Below are positions 1 to 10,800 of a stretch of DNA of 64,000 bases, piece by piece (position 1 is the first letter of the stretch; each line of letters opens with the position of its first letter). The notes below the pieces were generated by a model that saw nothing but the letters and a program-made list of their open reading frames with translations, was not told where the DNA came from and searched no databases. Origin of the DNA: Cinnamomum chago (Eukaryota; Streptophyta; Magnoliopsida; Laurales; Lauraceae); NCBI GenBank assembly GCA_038049695.1, contig CP142457.1, positions 60,136,501-60,200,500 on the forward strand, written 5' to 3'. The position numbers and the translations under genes were made by a program.

Positions 1-1124
1 TTTTCTCCTTGCTTTTCTGCATGATTACATTTGTATGCATTTTTACTCGGGTTCTTTATTTTCCCATCTTCATCATTCCATTTAAAGAATTAGTAAGTAT
101 ATTCGGATGTCAGTGGGCCGGGTTAGACTTGGTCAGGGGTCAGCCTGAACCTGATCTGTTTGTACCAGAGTTGGCCTGAGTCTGAGTTCTAGTTTCCAAG
201 GCTTAAGTCTGATCTGTTCGAAGATCAGTCTGGCTGAAGCCCACTCAGTAGGCATTTTTGTTATAATTGAGGCCATGACATGGAGGAAGGTGCTCACTAT
301 TGCAACATTGACGCTGTGGGTTAAAGTCATGTTGCCAATAAAAAAGGGTATTTTATTGGTAACATATTATGATTGACTTGAGTTTTGGGAACTTGGATAC
401 ATAGGTCACTTGGAAGTTGGATCTTTTGTGCCTCTTGCAAAACCAAAAAACGAAATTTTCAAGACGATTTGACAAGCGAAGCCTATTACAGGCCCAATTC
501 CCAAGACAAGCTCAAGCAACTCCAAACCCAGTCTAATTGATCCAATGGCAAGTTTAGATCAATAATCCAAGGGAAAGAAGGATTCTCAAGAGAAAATGAG
601 AAAACAGGCTTAGGCATAGAATTCAAAAGCTTAAACAAGGAATTCTGGAAGCTTTGAGGTTGCCTGTAATAGGTTTTGGCGAAGAAGTACAAACGAAAGA
701 ATTATAAGTTGTAGGCAACATGCAAATTGAGTTATTTGCAGTTGAGTTACACAGATCCAACAGTTGCCAAGCATTCCCTGGTTGGTAAAGGAGTCCTTAC
801 TGCAGACCATCTTTCCCAGGAGTCTACAACCGTGCATGATTGTTGTGGGCCAAGGCACAAATGATGATTACCCAAGTCTTCCAGTTTAAATTAGTGACAT
901 GAGAATGTACTTTGAAAAAGATTTATCAGTAAGTGTGACAATTGCTGCTTGGTGGGGTTAATGGAGAGTGGAGACACTGACCGAGTATTTTTTTTTTTCC
1001 TCCAGGAAGTGCAGTTGGATGGACAAATTGGCTTCGCATCACCTTTGCTATAGACCCTTCTTCTCTCGAAGACGGGCTTCAAAGATTGAGATCCTTCTGT
1101 CTGAAGCATGCAAAGAAACAATAA
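1..1124 (+). pseudogene. TAT copy 1, 3' end only (exon 7), exon 6 missing
   Basis: Only the last exon of a tyrosine-aminotransferase-like gene is present, at 1006-1124, after a polypyrimidine tract and CAG acceptor. It reads [15 protein letters not shown] and ends KHAKKQ with TAA at 1122-1124. The 1005 bases before it match copy 3 (about 20985-21931) in patches, so they correspond to the region after exon 5. The 94-bp exon 6 seen in copies 2, 4 and 5 ([13 protein letters not shown]...ILPG) is absent. Bases 770-900 match intron 6 of copy 2. Joining exon 5 straight to this exon would shift the frame, so the copy is judged non-functional although the exon itself is open. Exons 1-5 would lie left of the window. 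Confidence 0.75.
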
Positions 1125-1480
1125 GCTTTTGACTTGGATTGGTATCATTGAACAGGGTGGTGATTGAGATCGACAACAACGCGTTGGATCTCCCTGGTGG
1201 CACACTGCTATTTAGATTTCTGCTATTACCATTGGACTTGAATAAATCAGTGGCTACAGTAAATGATGGTGATTTTCTGCTAAAAGAAACAGCTAAAAGA
1301 AACATTCTTAAAATATTATGTCTAATGGAATTTGGTATCCATCTTTTGTATGCATTTTGGGACCTTTTGTTTGTGCTTGTTGATTGCTCTGCCCACCTAC
1401 GCTGACTGCTGACTGCCTAAGTTGAGCTAGAGATCACAACTGAAAAAGATAATGACTTTAATGGGGTTTCTGCGATTTCT
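1125..1480 (+). other. 3' flank of TAT copy 1, repeated downstream of other copies
   Basis: This non-coding flank continues past the copy 1 stop codon. Parts of it (about 1255-1440) recur at 5630-5880 and, more weakly, at 22190-22240 plus 24785-24965. Shared pieces are the GGTGATTTTCTGC and GAGCTAGAGATCACAA stretches. It is therefore part of the duplicated TAT unit, not a separate gene. Confidence 0.6.
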
Positions 1481-1488
1481 AGATTGGT

Positions 1489-2367
1489 CTACTCAAACAA
1501 TCAACACAATAGTGTGCAGAAATAAATAATATACAATGAAAATAAAATAAACAATCACACACCATAAGGACACCAAATTTAAGGTGGAAAATCCTAATCG
1601 GGTGAAAAACCACTGATCCGAACTGGATCAAATCAAACACTATAAATTTCGCAATTACAAGAAATTCAAATTTCTTCCCCAGATATCCCCTATCCAAGGA
1701 CTGAAGTTACCTTGTGTCGCTTCACGCTTCAACGACTTCACACTGTTGATTGCAACAGATTCAATCTAGCGTCTGACTCCTTAAATATTCTCGCAAGAAG
1801 AAAATCTTCTACAAAGGATGCAGAAGAACTGACTCTAGAGAACTTGACAGCACAAGTTCATAAAAACTCTAGAGAAGAAAACTCTCAATGATAATTTCTA
1901 ACTCAGCACTTTTAGAGGTGAGGATCCTATCTTTGGAATACCCCTTGAGTCCTTTAAATAGCCATAAGGACATGCTTAAAGTTGCCTAAGATGATTAGGA
2001 CTAAAACCAACAGTTTGAGCACAATAAGAATAGCAGTTTTCAAAATTCGTAGTTCACTGCGCTGGGTTCGCTCAAGCGGTCATTGCGTGCACTCGAGCGG
2101 ACCGACCTCTGTTTCAGCGCTGGGCAAACCGACTTGTTCGCTCGAGCGAATATGATGGTTGCTCGAGCGGACCCTTCTTTGGATAATCCGGAAATTCAGC
2201 ACACTATCTCCAGCAGACTTCTTCTAATTCTTTAAGACTTTCTTCTTCTGAGTCCTTCCAATCTTCTATCTTCAGAGTTCTTTTCTAAATAAAGATTACA
2301 ACTCAAAAGACCTAAAGTTTTGTCTAACCCATGAATTTAGCCAATATTAAAATGTTTATTATCCACA
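1489..2367. repeat. LTR-like repeat A, relative of 3191-4080
   Basis: About 880 bp of non-coding DNA shares its layout and many blocks with 3191-4080: CAATCACACACCA, AACCAC, a run of TCTAGAG...CTCT blocks, and a shared end around TTTTGTCTAACCCATGAATT. It has no coding capacity and looks like a diverged LTR of a retroelement; exact ends and target duplications were not found. At 2068-2172 it holds four copies of a palindrome-type site, including the perfect 14-mer TTCGCTCGAGCGAA at 2137-2150. Confidence 0.5.
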
Positions 2368-2461
2368 TCATTTATTATGATGACCTCAATGTTCCCTGCA
2401 AATAGATGAATGAAGAGGAGCACAACACTAGTCCAGGGAAAGGCTAAATATAAGGGCCCTC

Positions 2462-2700
2462 TGTTGAGGTCAACGTCCACCTTTGCTCCTGAGCGGTCAT
2501 AATTATGGTCGAGCCCTCGCCCTCACTATAAGATTATTGTTATGCCGTTTCCTATCACCAATTGGTTTTGGGATAAGTGGTAGCTCAATAGGGTGTAAGA
2601 TCCTACAAGTGGTATCAGAGCCTGATAGGTCGGGTGTTCGAGTCACGGAACACGCGTTTTGCGAGTTCGCAGCCGGTGATGAAATAAGTGGTAGCTCAAT
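2462..2700 (+). mobile_element. TRIM-like element fragment: short LTR plus Met-tRNA primer site
   Basis: A 146-bp LTR starts TGTTGAGGTCAACG (2462) and ends GATCCTACA (2607). Two bases later comes TGGTATCAGAGC (2610-2621), the usual plant retrotransposon primer-binding site complementary to initiator tRNA-Met. Part of the LTR end (GGTAGCTCAATAGGGTGTAAGAT) recurs at about 2691-2713. Related LTRs sit at 6589-6734 and 25064-25183. The short LTR and lack of any coding sequence suggest a TRIM (terminal-repeat retrotransposon in miniature). The 3' LTR looks truncated. Confidence 0.7.
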
Positions 2701-3190
2701 AGGGTGTAAGATTGAGTTGATGGAGACTGATATGGAAGATGATTGGATCTGCATAGGTTGATCGAATCATCGATAGCATATTTGTGTTTTGCTGGGCCTA
2801 TCAGGTCCCCACAATCAAATCTCATCGCACTGGGCCAGTCCACATTTGTATGAGATCATGCAGTCAATTGACGATAGTCATGATAATCATGGATGTGTGC
2901 CATATTCACACGTCTGTACAATGAGATGGGCTTCGAAGTGCGATGTCTGACAAAGCTTTGTCAAACTTTGATTCTTGGTTGAAACATAAAGAATGAAGGG
3001 AAATTTAATTCGGTGGAGCAAAGTTGGGCCCGAAAAGGAATCTGTCAGCATTTGGAAAACAAGAAAGGAATCTGTGAGAATTTGGGCGATAGATAGAGAT
3101 CATCTTTCTCTGTAAAAGGGGTTGTTCTTGTGCCCGTTTATTAAAAAAGACAGGTGACTTTTGTGAAAATTCTATGTGGGTTATCAGAAT
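2701..3190. other. intergenic, nothing recognised
   Basis: No exon, tRNA or repeat boundary could be supported here. Short open frames lack any recognisable motif. Confidence 0.5.
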
Positions 3191-4080
3191 GAATTACTAA
3201 TTCTAATTAACTAATCAATGCAGCGGAAATAAATCAATCAGACAATATAGAACTAGCTATCTACCAATCACACACCACAAGAAGGCAGACACAATTTTTA
3301 ACGTGGAAACCCTATCCAGGGAGAAAAACCACGAACCAGAAATCTAAGAGTTCACGAACAGTTACAAGATATACTCACTAACTCCTTTACCTCCGTCTGT
3401 ACTTCGACCTAAGGACTGTAGTTATTCTTGCAAAGAATCCACTGACACGACATCCACCGCGCCCCGTTCTCCTTACTTGATTTCCTCGCACCTTGTCAAC
3501 CAAGATGATCAATCTTCTACAAAAAAAGTAGAAGCAACAATAACCTTCTAGAGCAGCCCTTCAGAATAGTTTCTTAATGGCTCTAGAGAATTAACTCTCT
3601 CTAGGATATTTCTGACTCAGATCAATGAGAGTTGTGATGGATGATCTAGAGTTGAGAGAAACACCCTATAAATAGCCCCAAATTCGTGCCTTAGACTTAG
3701 TGCACAAGTAGGACTCAAACTGAGAAAGATAGTCTCAAAAGCAAACAAGTTCGTATAGAAATAGGAGACTTTCCCGAATCTGCGCACCTGTCCGATCGAT
3801 CGGAGTGTGCATCCGATCGATCGGACTGACAAAATAACTGGATGCCTTTTCTGACCGATCGATCGGTCTGAGGCTCCGATCGATCGGGCCTGAGGCTCCG
3901 ATCGATCGGGCCTGAGGGATTTTGCCCGGTCTGCTCTTTTCTTCCATTTTTCACTTCAGCTTTTCCGGCGACACATCCACAGTTCATTCTAAAATAAATT
4001 AGAAAATACAACTCAATGAACCCAGAGTTTTGTCCAACCCATGAATTAGCCAATAAAAATACTAACATTTTATTTTTTGG
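3191..4080. repeat. LTR-like repeat B with five GATCGATC palindromes
   Basis: This is a non-coding relative of 1489-2367; both end close to TTTTGTC(C/T)AACCCATGAATT. In place of the CTCGAG sites of repeat A it has five copies of a CCGATCGATCGG core: 3791-3804, 3812-3825, 3854-3867, 3876-3887 and 3898-3909. The first two are perfect 14-bp palindromes (TCCGATCGATCGGA). The position relative to the repeat ends is about the same as in repeat A. Probably an LTR of a retroelement; ends not resolved. Confidence 0.5.
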
Positions 4081-5629
4081 TTTGACCATAAAGGATGAAG
4101 ACGTACCAAACTTTGTTTGGAAGATGCTTTGATATTATTTTTGGAAGATGCTTTGATATTATTTTGATGATGTACAGTTTTTTTATGAGTTGCAGATTCT
4201 GTCTGAAGGCTACTGATGTGGGGCAGTCTAAAAACATTGCAATTGTCCCGGGCTCAGTGGCCGAACTAGGAATTTTAACTTGGAAGGGCCTTTGTATAAA
4301 AGCAAATTCCTTGGGGGGCCAAATGTAAAAATGAAGAAAACTCCCTATTGAGGGTCTTCTCAAAATTTTTGGGGTGATTTTGGAGGGCTCACCCTCAGCC
4401 CCCACTGGTTCCGCGCGCCCTTGCCGAGGCTTTAGCTCAACTGATTAGGGACATCTACATTATTGATTTGTTGGGTATTTAACAACTTGTATTTCTAAAG
4501 ATGATTTTAAAATATTAAAATATGACTATCAAATAATCTCCACTCTAGAGTTGTTTGTTTGCATTCATTTTCATATGTAAATGATTTCCATATATAATGA
4601 TCACACATCGTCATGTGACTCATGTTTGTTTTTTCTTATTTATGCATGTGGGGGCATAAATGAGGGATGAAAATATTGTGTAAAAATGGTCATTTACACC
4701 AAGATTTTTACACGTGTAGGAGTAAAAGTGATTCACACTCTCTAATTAGAAGGGGCTGGTACAGTAAGTCGCACTGTGGATAAATTTGTTTATTGAACCA
4801 AAAAACCCTAAGATTTTGAAGCTGATTAATCTTAAATCTTCATAGATTTTGAATAATATGTGAAAAAATCCTAACCAATAGATTTAATTTTTTGAACTTT
4901 TCTGGGCCCCTAATTTATGGTCCGTACTGTTGAATATTCTTGCATGAATGGTAAAGAAGCAAAGTTTCCTATATTAGTTCTTCAGGGATTTTGAGAAGTT
5001 TGTTAAAAATGAATATAACATCATTTGATATAATCATTTATATACTCATGTGAAAATAATGATTTTGACAAATATGATAATGTGTTTCACATGTGTAACA
5101 ATTACATATATAACAAATATCGCATCTGAAAAAGGCAAACAACCTCTTACTTAGTAGGAAATAAATTTGCATCCATCATGCTAGTAATTCAAACCTCAGA
5201 ATAGTCAAGGTCTATTTACAAGTCCACCTTTTCACCTTTCATCCCTTCAGTTATCCTCTTTTTTTAAGGTTCTCTATCCAGAATTCAGCGTGTTTAATTC
5301 CAAGGGAACAAACAGACCCTCTCAGTAAAGACCGGTCACACAATTTGTCACAGTTATGATATTCGAGGTTGGAAATGATCAGTTCGTATATGATGATTGC
5401 CTATTTTCCTTGTCCTGCCCATGAAATACAACCTGAATCAACAACAATGGCCCCATTTCCATACTTAGAACAAACAGTAGCCTTCTCTATTTCTTCTCTT
5501 ACCATTGCACCCAATCAAATGCTGCCTCCATATATAGAGGCTTTTTGATGAAGACCAGATTTATGTCGGTCTAATGATTGCAATGACCCAGTTATATTTG
5601 GACCAACTTAATGTCCTTTCACTTTGGGT
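4081..5629. other. intergenic, AT-rich, unassigned
   Basis: No gene is visible. About 4240-4420 is a G-rich stretch resembling a degraded dispersed repeat. About 4424-4460 has a tRNA-box-A-like string (TTAGCTCAACTGATTAGGG) without a convincing box B, so a SINE is not claimed. The rest is AT-rich with no coding signal. Confidence 0.4.
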
Positions 5630-5880
5630 CTAATGGTGATTTTCTGCGAAAGGAAACCTTCTTAATTATGAATATTATGTCTAATGGAAGTTGGAATCTT
5701 TCTTTTCTGTATTTTGGGGCCTTTTTTGTGTGCTTTTGGATTGGTCTCACCACTCTCACCCATCTATGCTGATTGCTGACTGCCGAGGGAAGTTGACCTA
5801 GAGATCACAAGTTCTCCATCAGCACAAGCAGCAAGAAGATTTGGTGACTGGATATTGTACAAATTCTAACACGCAGTTTC
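5630..5880 (+). repeat. second copy of the TAT 3' flank, without its gene
   Basis: This block matches 1255-1450 (GGTGATTTTCTGC, ATTATGTCTAATGGAA, CTGATTGCTGACTGCC, AGAGATCACAA). No exon 7 precedes it, so it is a leftover of a lost TAT unit or of a segmental duplication in the array. Confidence 0.55.
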
Positions 5881-6588
5881 TGGACATAAATTGGCTCAAT
5901 ATCTATTATGCTCCTCTGAATTGAGTGGATGGTTTATCTGATTTCCTCCACTAACCAATCATACCAAAAGAAGCCTTAATAGATGTAGCGAAATACTTTT
6001 CAACACTTCCCCTCGGGTGAAGTGTGGGTCGTGTCTATTTCATGAAATGCGTATTTCAATAACAGGTCATTCCTCTTGGTATTCAAACTTGTCGGTTGAC
6101 TCTAATACCATATTAAAAGCTTCCTCCACTAGCCAATGCTACCAAAGCCTTAAGCCAGTATTAGGGTCCAACTTGCTGGTTGGACTATTTTTGAGGATGT
6201 TTTATTCATGTTCGCGGTTTATAACATACAGCTCATGGTGTTGCCTTGAACGACTTAGATATTGTGACAGTAGTCTCATATGCTGATGTAAGTGTGATGC
6301 TTACCTAGTTAAAACCTGAATTGTCTTTGTGGGGACATTCTTACGATTAAGTCAGTTCATGTCAACTGCTAGTATCAACTTAATCTTCTCGTGGCTGCCT
6401 CACAGATTAATCGATTTGTAAATATAAGGAGATATTGAGTCCGCTTGGAAAAGACTGTAAGAGCTGTTGGCAAAGACCTTATATATATATAGTAGAATTA
6501 GTAAATTTCTTTGATATTTAATTCAACGGTGGATACATGTTGGATGTGAGAAAGATTAGGCTTAGTATCAAGTGAAGACAGAGAAACA

Positions 6589-6750
6589 TATTGAGGTTAA
6601 CGTCCACCAACGCTCCTAAGCAGTCATGATTGTGGCATAGCCTTCACCCTCACCATAAAACTATTGTTGTGCCGTTTCTTATCACCAATTGGTTTTGAGA
6701 TAAGTAGTAACTCAAATGAGTGTAAGATCCTACAAGTGATATCAGAACCT
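6589..6750 (+). mobile_element. TRIM-like LTR with decayed primer site
   Basis: The block is similar over its whole length to the 146-bp LTR at 2462-2607: it starts TATTGAGGTTAACGTCCACC (first TG mutated to TA) and ends GATCCTACA at 6734. It is followed by GTGATATCAGAACC, a mutated form of the tRNA-Met primer site TGGTATCAGAGCC. A further AAGATTCTACA at about 6769 may be the remnant of the other LTR end. Confidence 0.6.
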
Positions 6751-7084
6751 GGTAGGTATAAGATTCTACAATTAGTTTTATGATGTCAATAACTCCTATT
6801 GTTCGTGAGACATGTCTTAATATACCTGTATGGGTCTTCCATCCATCAGTTTAAGCTTTTGGGTTGGTATATGGGTTATTATAAGGTATTAGAGCGGATT
6901 TCGATCCCGATGTTCTTGTGTAGTCCACATGATAGGCCCGTCCATTAAATTTGTTAGGCCTGAACGTGAGGAGGAGTGTGAGACATGTCTTACTACACGG
7001 CTTTACTTTTTGAGTTGGTATATAATTTATTACGGTTCACTCATGAGCCGAGAACTCATGATAGTAATCCCCGGGGACTCATGT
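6751..7084. repeat. repeat-derived sequence with internal duplication
   Basis: GTGAGACATGTCTTA occurs at about 6807 and again at about 6978, each followed by a GGTTGGTATAT or GAGTTGGTATAT stretch. AAGGTATTAGAGCGG at about 6881 resembles a decayed tRNA-Met primer site. This looks like retroelement debris; no gene is seen. Confidence 0.35.
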
Positions 7085-7700
7085 AAGTATATAACTCACC
7101 CACTCCTTCAGTTGTTGTCTCGTGAGTAGACTGTGGAGTCATAAATAAACTCATAAAATAATCATAATAGTCATTACCCTGAAGACAGAACCTCATCTAA
7201 TGACGTTCTGATGTCGCTTTTAAAAACTCCAATTCTCTATACCCAATGTGGCTCAACAACTCTGTACTCTTCCTCGGAAACAGATCTCCTGTTTGGACGA
7301 AACAGGGACTGCCACACAGGGGGCAGAGGAAAGAGAATTTACTTCTCTCTTTCCTCTGCGCCGCACCTGTCAGTCCCTGTTTCATCCAAACAGGGGGCTC
7401 CCCTGTTTGGACGAAACAGGGGATCCGGATCCCTCTCTCATCAGTACTAGAGTCATATATAAACTCATAAAATAATCATAATAATAGTCATCAACAACAG
7501 TATCTAATGATGCTTTGGTGTGGTTTAAAAACTCTAATTCCCCCCACCCCCATGTGGCTTAACAATTTACCTACTCCTCCAGTTGCTCTCTCGTGAGGAG
7601 ACTGTAGAGTCATATATACACTCATAAAATAATCATATTAGTCTCGACACAGAAGAGAACGTCATCTAATGACGTTTTGGTTTCACTTTTAAAAAACTAT
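7085..7700. repeat. three degenerate tandem units upstream of TAT copy 2
   Basis: Three related units are recognisable by ACTCATAAAATAATCATA (about 7149, 7465 and 7621), by TCTAATGA(C/T)G followed by TTTAAAAACT, and by CCAGTTG(T/C)(T/C)(G/C)TCTCGTGAG (about 7108 and 7579). Units 1 and 2 are separated by the inverted repeat at 7285-7422. They lie in the 5' flank of copy 2 and do not code. Confidence 0.6.
7285..7422. repeat. fold-back: long inverted repeat plus a third arm copy
   Basis: Bases 7285-7337 and 7343-7397 are near-complementary over about 53 bases with only a 5-base loop. The outer part of each arm contains CTGTTTGGACGAAACAG, itself an imperfect palindrome, and this appears a third time at 7400-7422 as CCCCTGTTTGGACGAAACAG. 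Transcribed, it would give a long stable hairpin. It may be a small MITE or a hairpin small-RNA precursor. Confidence 0.65.
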
Positions 7701-7798
7701 ATGTTGCATGTGCCTGCGCGTTTAGTGGGCTTGAAGGAATATCAAGCAACTTCAGAGGCAGCACCTTCGCTAGATTCCTTATCAATAATAGCCATCAC

Positions 7799-7807
7799 CT
7801 ATTTATA
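7799..7807 (+). promoter_or_regulatory. probable TATA box of TAT copy 2
   Basis: TATTTATAG lies 73-81 bases before the ATG at 7880, a spacing that would give a 5' UTR of about 50 bases. The region between is A-rich (ATAGAAATAGAAGAAGAA), typical of a plant leader. Confidence 0.45.
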
Positions 7808-7879
7808 GTAGCAGATCCAAAATCAAAAGTACTTTAGACGTACAAACATTGCTGAAGATATATAGAAATAGAAGAAGAA

Positions 7880-10800
7880 ATGGAGAATGGAGGAATTGTG
7901 AGGGGATGGAATTTCAAGCGAAACGCAAATCTGGAATTTGTCACTCAGCTCACCATCCGTGGAACTCTTGCCAAGATCACAGCCAATCTTGACCTTCGAG
8001 ATAAGAGGCCCACCATCCTTCTCGGCCAGGCTGATCCATCCCATTGTTTCCTTACCACTCCCATCGCCGAAGATGCCATCATCTCAGCCGTCCGATCCGC
8101 TCATTACAATTCCTATGCTCCCAGCGCCGGCATTCTCCCTGCCAGAAGGTATATAACAACAACAACAACAACGACAACAACTTCTTTCTTTCTTTCTTTC
8201 TTTCTATCTCTGCTATAAACCATTGGTTTCAGTGGAAGTCATGTAGGTACTACGTACATGTCTGTTTTTGTAGGGCAATTGCAGAGTATCTGTCTCGTGA
8301 TCTTCCATGCAAGCTATCGCCAGACGACGTTTTTCTAACTGTCGGATGTGAGCAAGCGATCGAGATTATAATGCCGGTTCTCGCCCAACCGCAGGCAAAT
8401 ATATTGCTCCCTAGACCGGGGTACCCACACTATGACGTGCGTGCGGCCTATGACAGTGTTGAAGTTCGGCATTTTGATCTAATTCCGGAGAGGAACTGGG
8501 AAGTTGATCTTGATAGTGTGGAGTTTATTGCAGATGAGAACACAGTTGCTATGGTTATCATAAACCCCGGGAATCCTTGTGGAAATGTCTTCACCTATGA
8601 GCATTTGGCCAAGGTTGGGATTGTGGAATTATATGTTGGTTTTAGCTCATGAGAAAGAATCTTAATTTGTTTTTTTTATTTTGGACTGTTTGTTTGTGTT
8701 AAAATACATAAGAACTAGGATATTATTGAAGAGGTTAGTTAAAAATGAAGATGAAAGTGAATTTAAAAAAATGAGCATTAAATAATCTTTTATTTTATGA
8801 AAATAGAATCAAAGAAGATGAGAAATAAATACCTAGCCTTTATTCTTCATTTTTAAGCACTTAAAAAAACCCATCTCTATTTTAATGCAAACAAATAGGA
8901 AAAATGTTCTCCTACGAGCACCCTTATATGCAGTCCAGCTTCGTGTGGGGCTCACTTGGGCCCACCTTTGAGACCTTTCATACTCTCATCCCCCATTGTC
9001 TAGCATTAGGCTTGATTTCACTCTTATCAAACGTTTATCTGCCATTGGATTGAATCTCTAAGAACTCTATTGGTTTGGTAACTTGACTAGTAAAGTTAAG
9101 TGAGGTGAATGGGTAAGAAACGAAGAAGGGTCAAATTAAAAAGAAGTGAAGTGAAACTTTATAGCTATTAAATCAATCCCGAGGGATAGCTCAATTAGCT
9201 TAGGACTACAGTTTGCACCCAAAGATTGATGGTTCGAAACTGCACTGCCACACTAAGGCTACAGGAGATTTACCCGACTTTTCCTGGGCCAGTAGGGATT
9301 ATTCTGGCCCAAAGGGCTGGAACACCCTCCGTTATATATATATATATATTAATATATAACTATTAAATCAAGGGCTAAGATGATGTGATGAAAGGTGTGA
9401 TGTTTTTTTTTTGTAACCCTTGTACATAAGGACACATTTCTATCCACCCTCCACTGATTAGTAGTCATCTAAGTAGGCCCACGAACTGCATGTGGTAAGT
9501 ATATAGTGCGCTTGTAGGAGAACTAACAGGCCCTTATTGATCTTTTTTTTGGGTATTGAGAATTGTTTTGAAATGATTTAGTAGTCATGTTTGATTCTGA
9601 TCGTATTGCATTTAGGTCGCGGAGACTGCTAAGAAGCTTGGGATTCTTGTGATTTCGGATGAAGTGTATGCCCATCTGACATTTGGGCATAACCCATTTG
9701 TGCCAATGGGAGTTTTTGGATCAGTGGTTCCTGTTATCACTGTTGGGTCCATATCGAAAAGATGGGCAGTACCCGGATGGAGACTTGGTTGGCTTGTCAC
9801 AAATGACCCCAAGGGCATTCTAAAGGAAGCCAAGGTGCTACTTATCCTTGAATTTCTGCTTCCTTTTAGTTCTGACTTCCCATTACGTGCATTGTTGGTC
9901 GATTACATAATATCATGTGGTACAATGATATCTGTCAATCTATGAGCACAGAACTGGATCTCATGGATCGAGAGCCCTGAATCTTGATCATTAATATGAA
10001 CTATCCAACTCTCTACATGCAAATGGGTGCAGAGTTCGGATTTTCTATTGCTGCTATTACATGTGAACCGTGTAACACATTTCGGGAAGTGGGCTCACTT
10101 AGAGATAATTCGAACTATCCAATATGAATCATCCCCTCCCGTGCAATATCCTCAGATTTTCACTTTAATAGGAGTCTCTTCCACCCTAAAATTGAACACA
10201 TGAAAAAAAAAAAATGTGCCTCAGTAGTGACATGGCATCGCTGATGATAAGATGCGGATCACCTTTCCATCATGTGCTAAATCAAATGGTGAGACCTATG
10301 AACCTAAATTTGAGGATATATCCTTGGAGTAGATGTGGCTGTGCAATTGCTGCTGACAGGGAATCTGGACTCTGACTGCACAGTATGCTTTGGATATTTT
10401 TCCCTCTAGTTTGGAGTTTGGACTTGTGCTACAGTACTCATCATTGAGAAATCTTTTGTTTCCACGATAAATATATGACCATTGTCCAATGTGTAGGATG
10501 GAATTAGTTAATGAAATGCTTTACATGCTTTCACAATAGAAACATATGGCTTTTCACTTTGATAGATAGCATACAAGTTGATATATAATGTGATTGTGAT
10601 CTGCACATTGTGTCTGGAATAAGGACGCGTCATGTTAGCTCAGGATGGTCTCTGTAATTTAACTCTGACTAAGACTGACTTTCCTTATTTTCCTTTCAGA
10701 TTGTTGACGGCATTAATCACTGTGTCAATGTCTCTTCTGATCCTGCAACATTTATACAGGTTTGCTTCTTAAATACAAGTTCAGCTCTTTTCTTTTATTC

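Noticed and set aside
891..1205. Long open frames on the - strand opposite TAT exon 7 (also at 13340-13534, 21829-22104, 33842-34033, 47563-47757)
   Set aside because: They are antisense shadows of the same exon 7 in each copy.
7211..7475. Several overlapping open frames
   Set aside because: They arise from the inverted repeat at 7285-7422 and are mirror translations of one hairpin.
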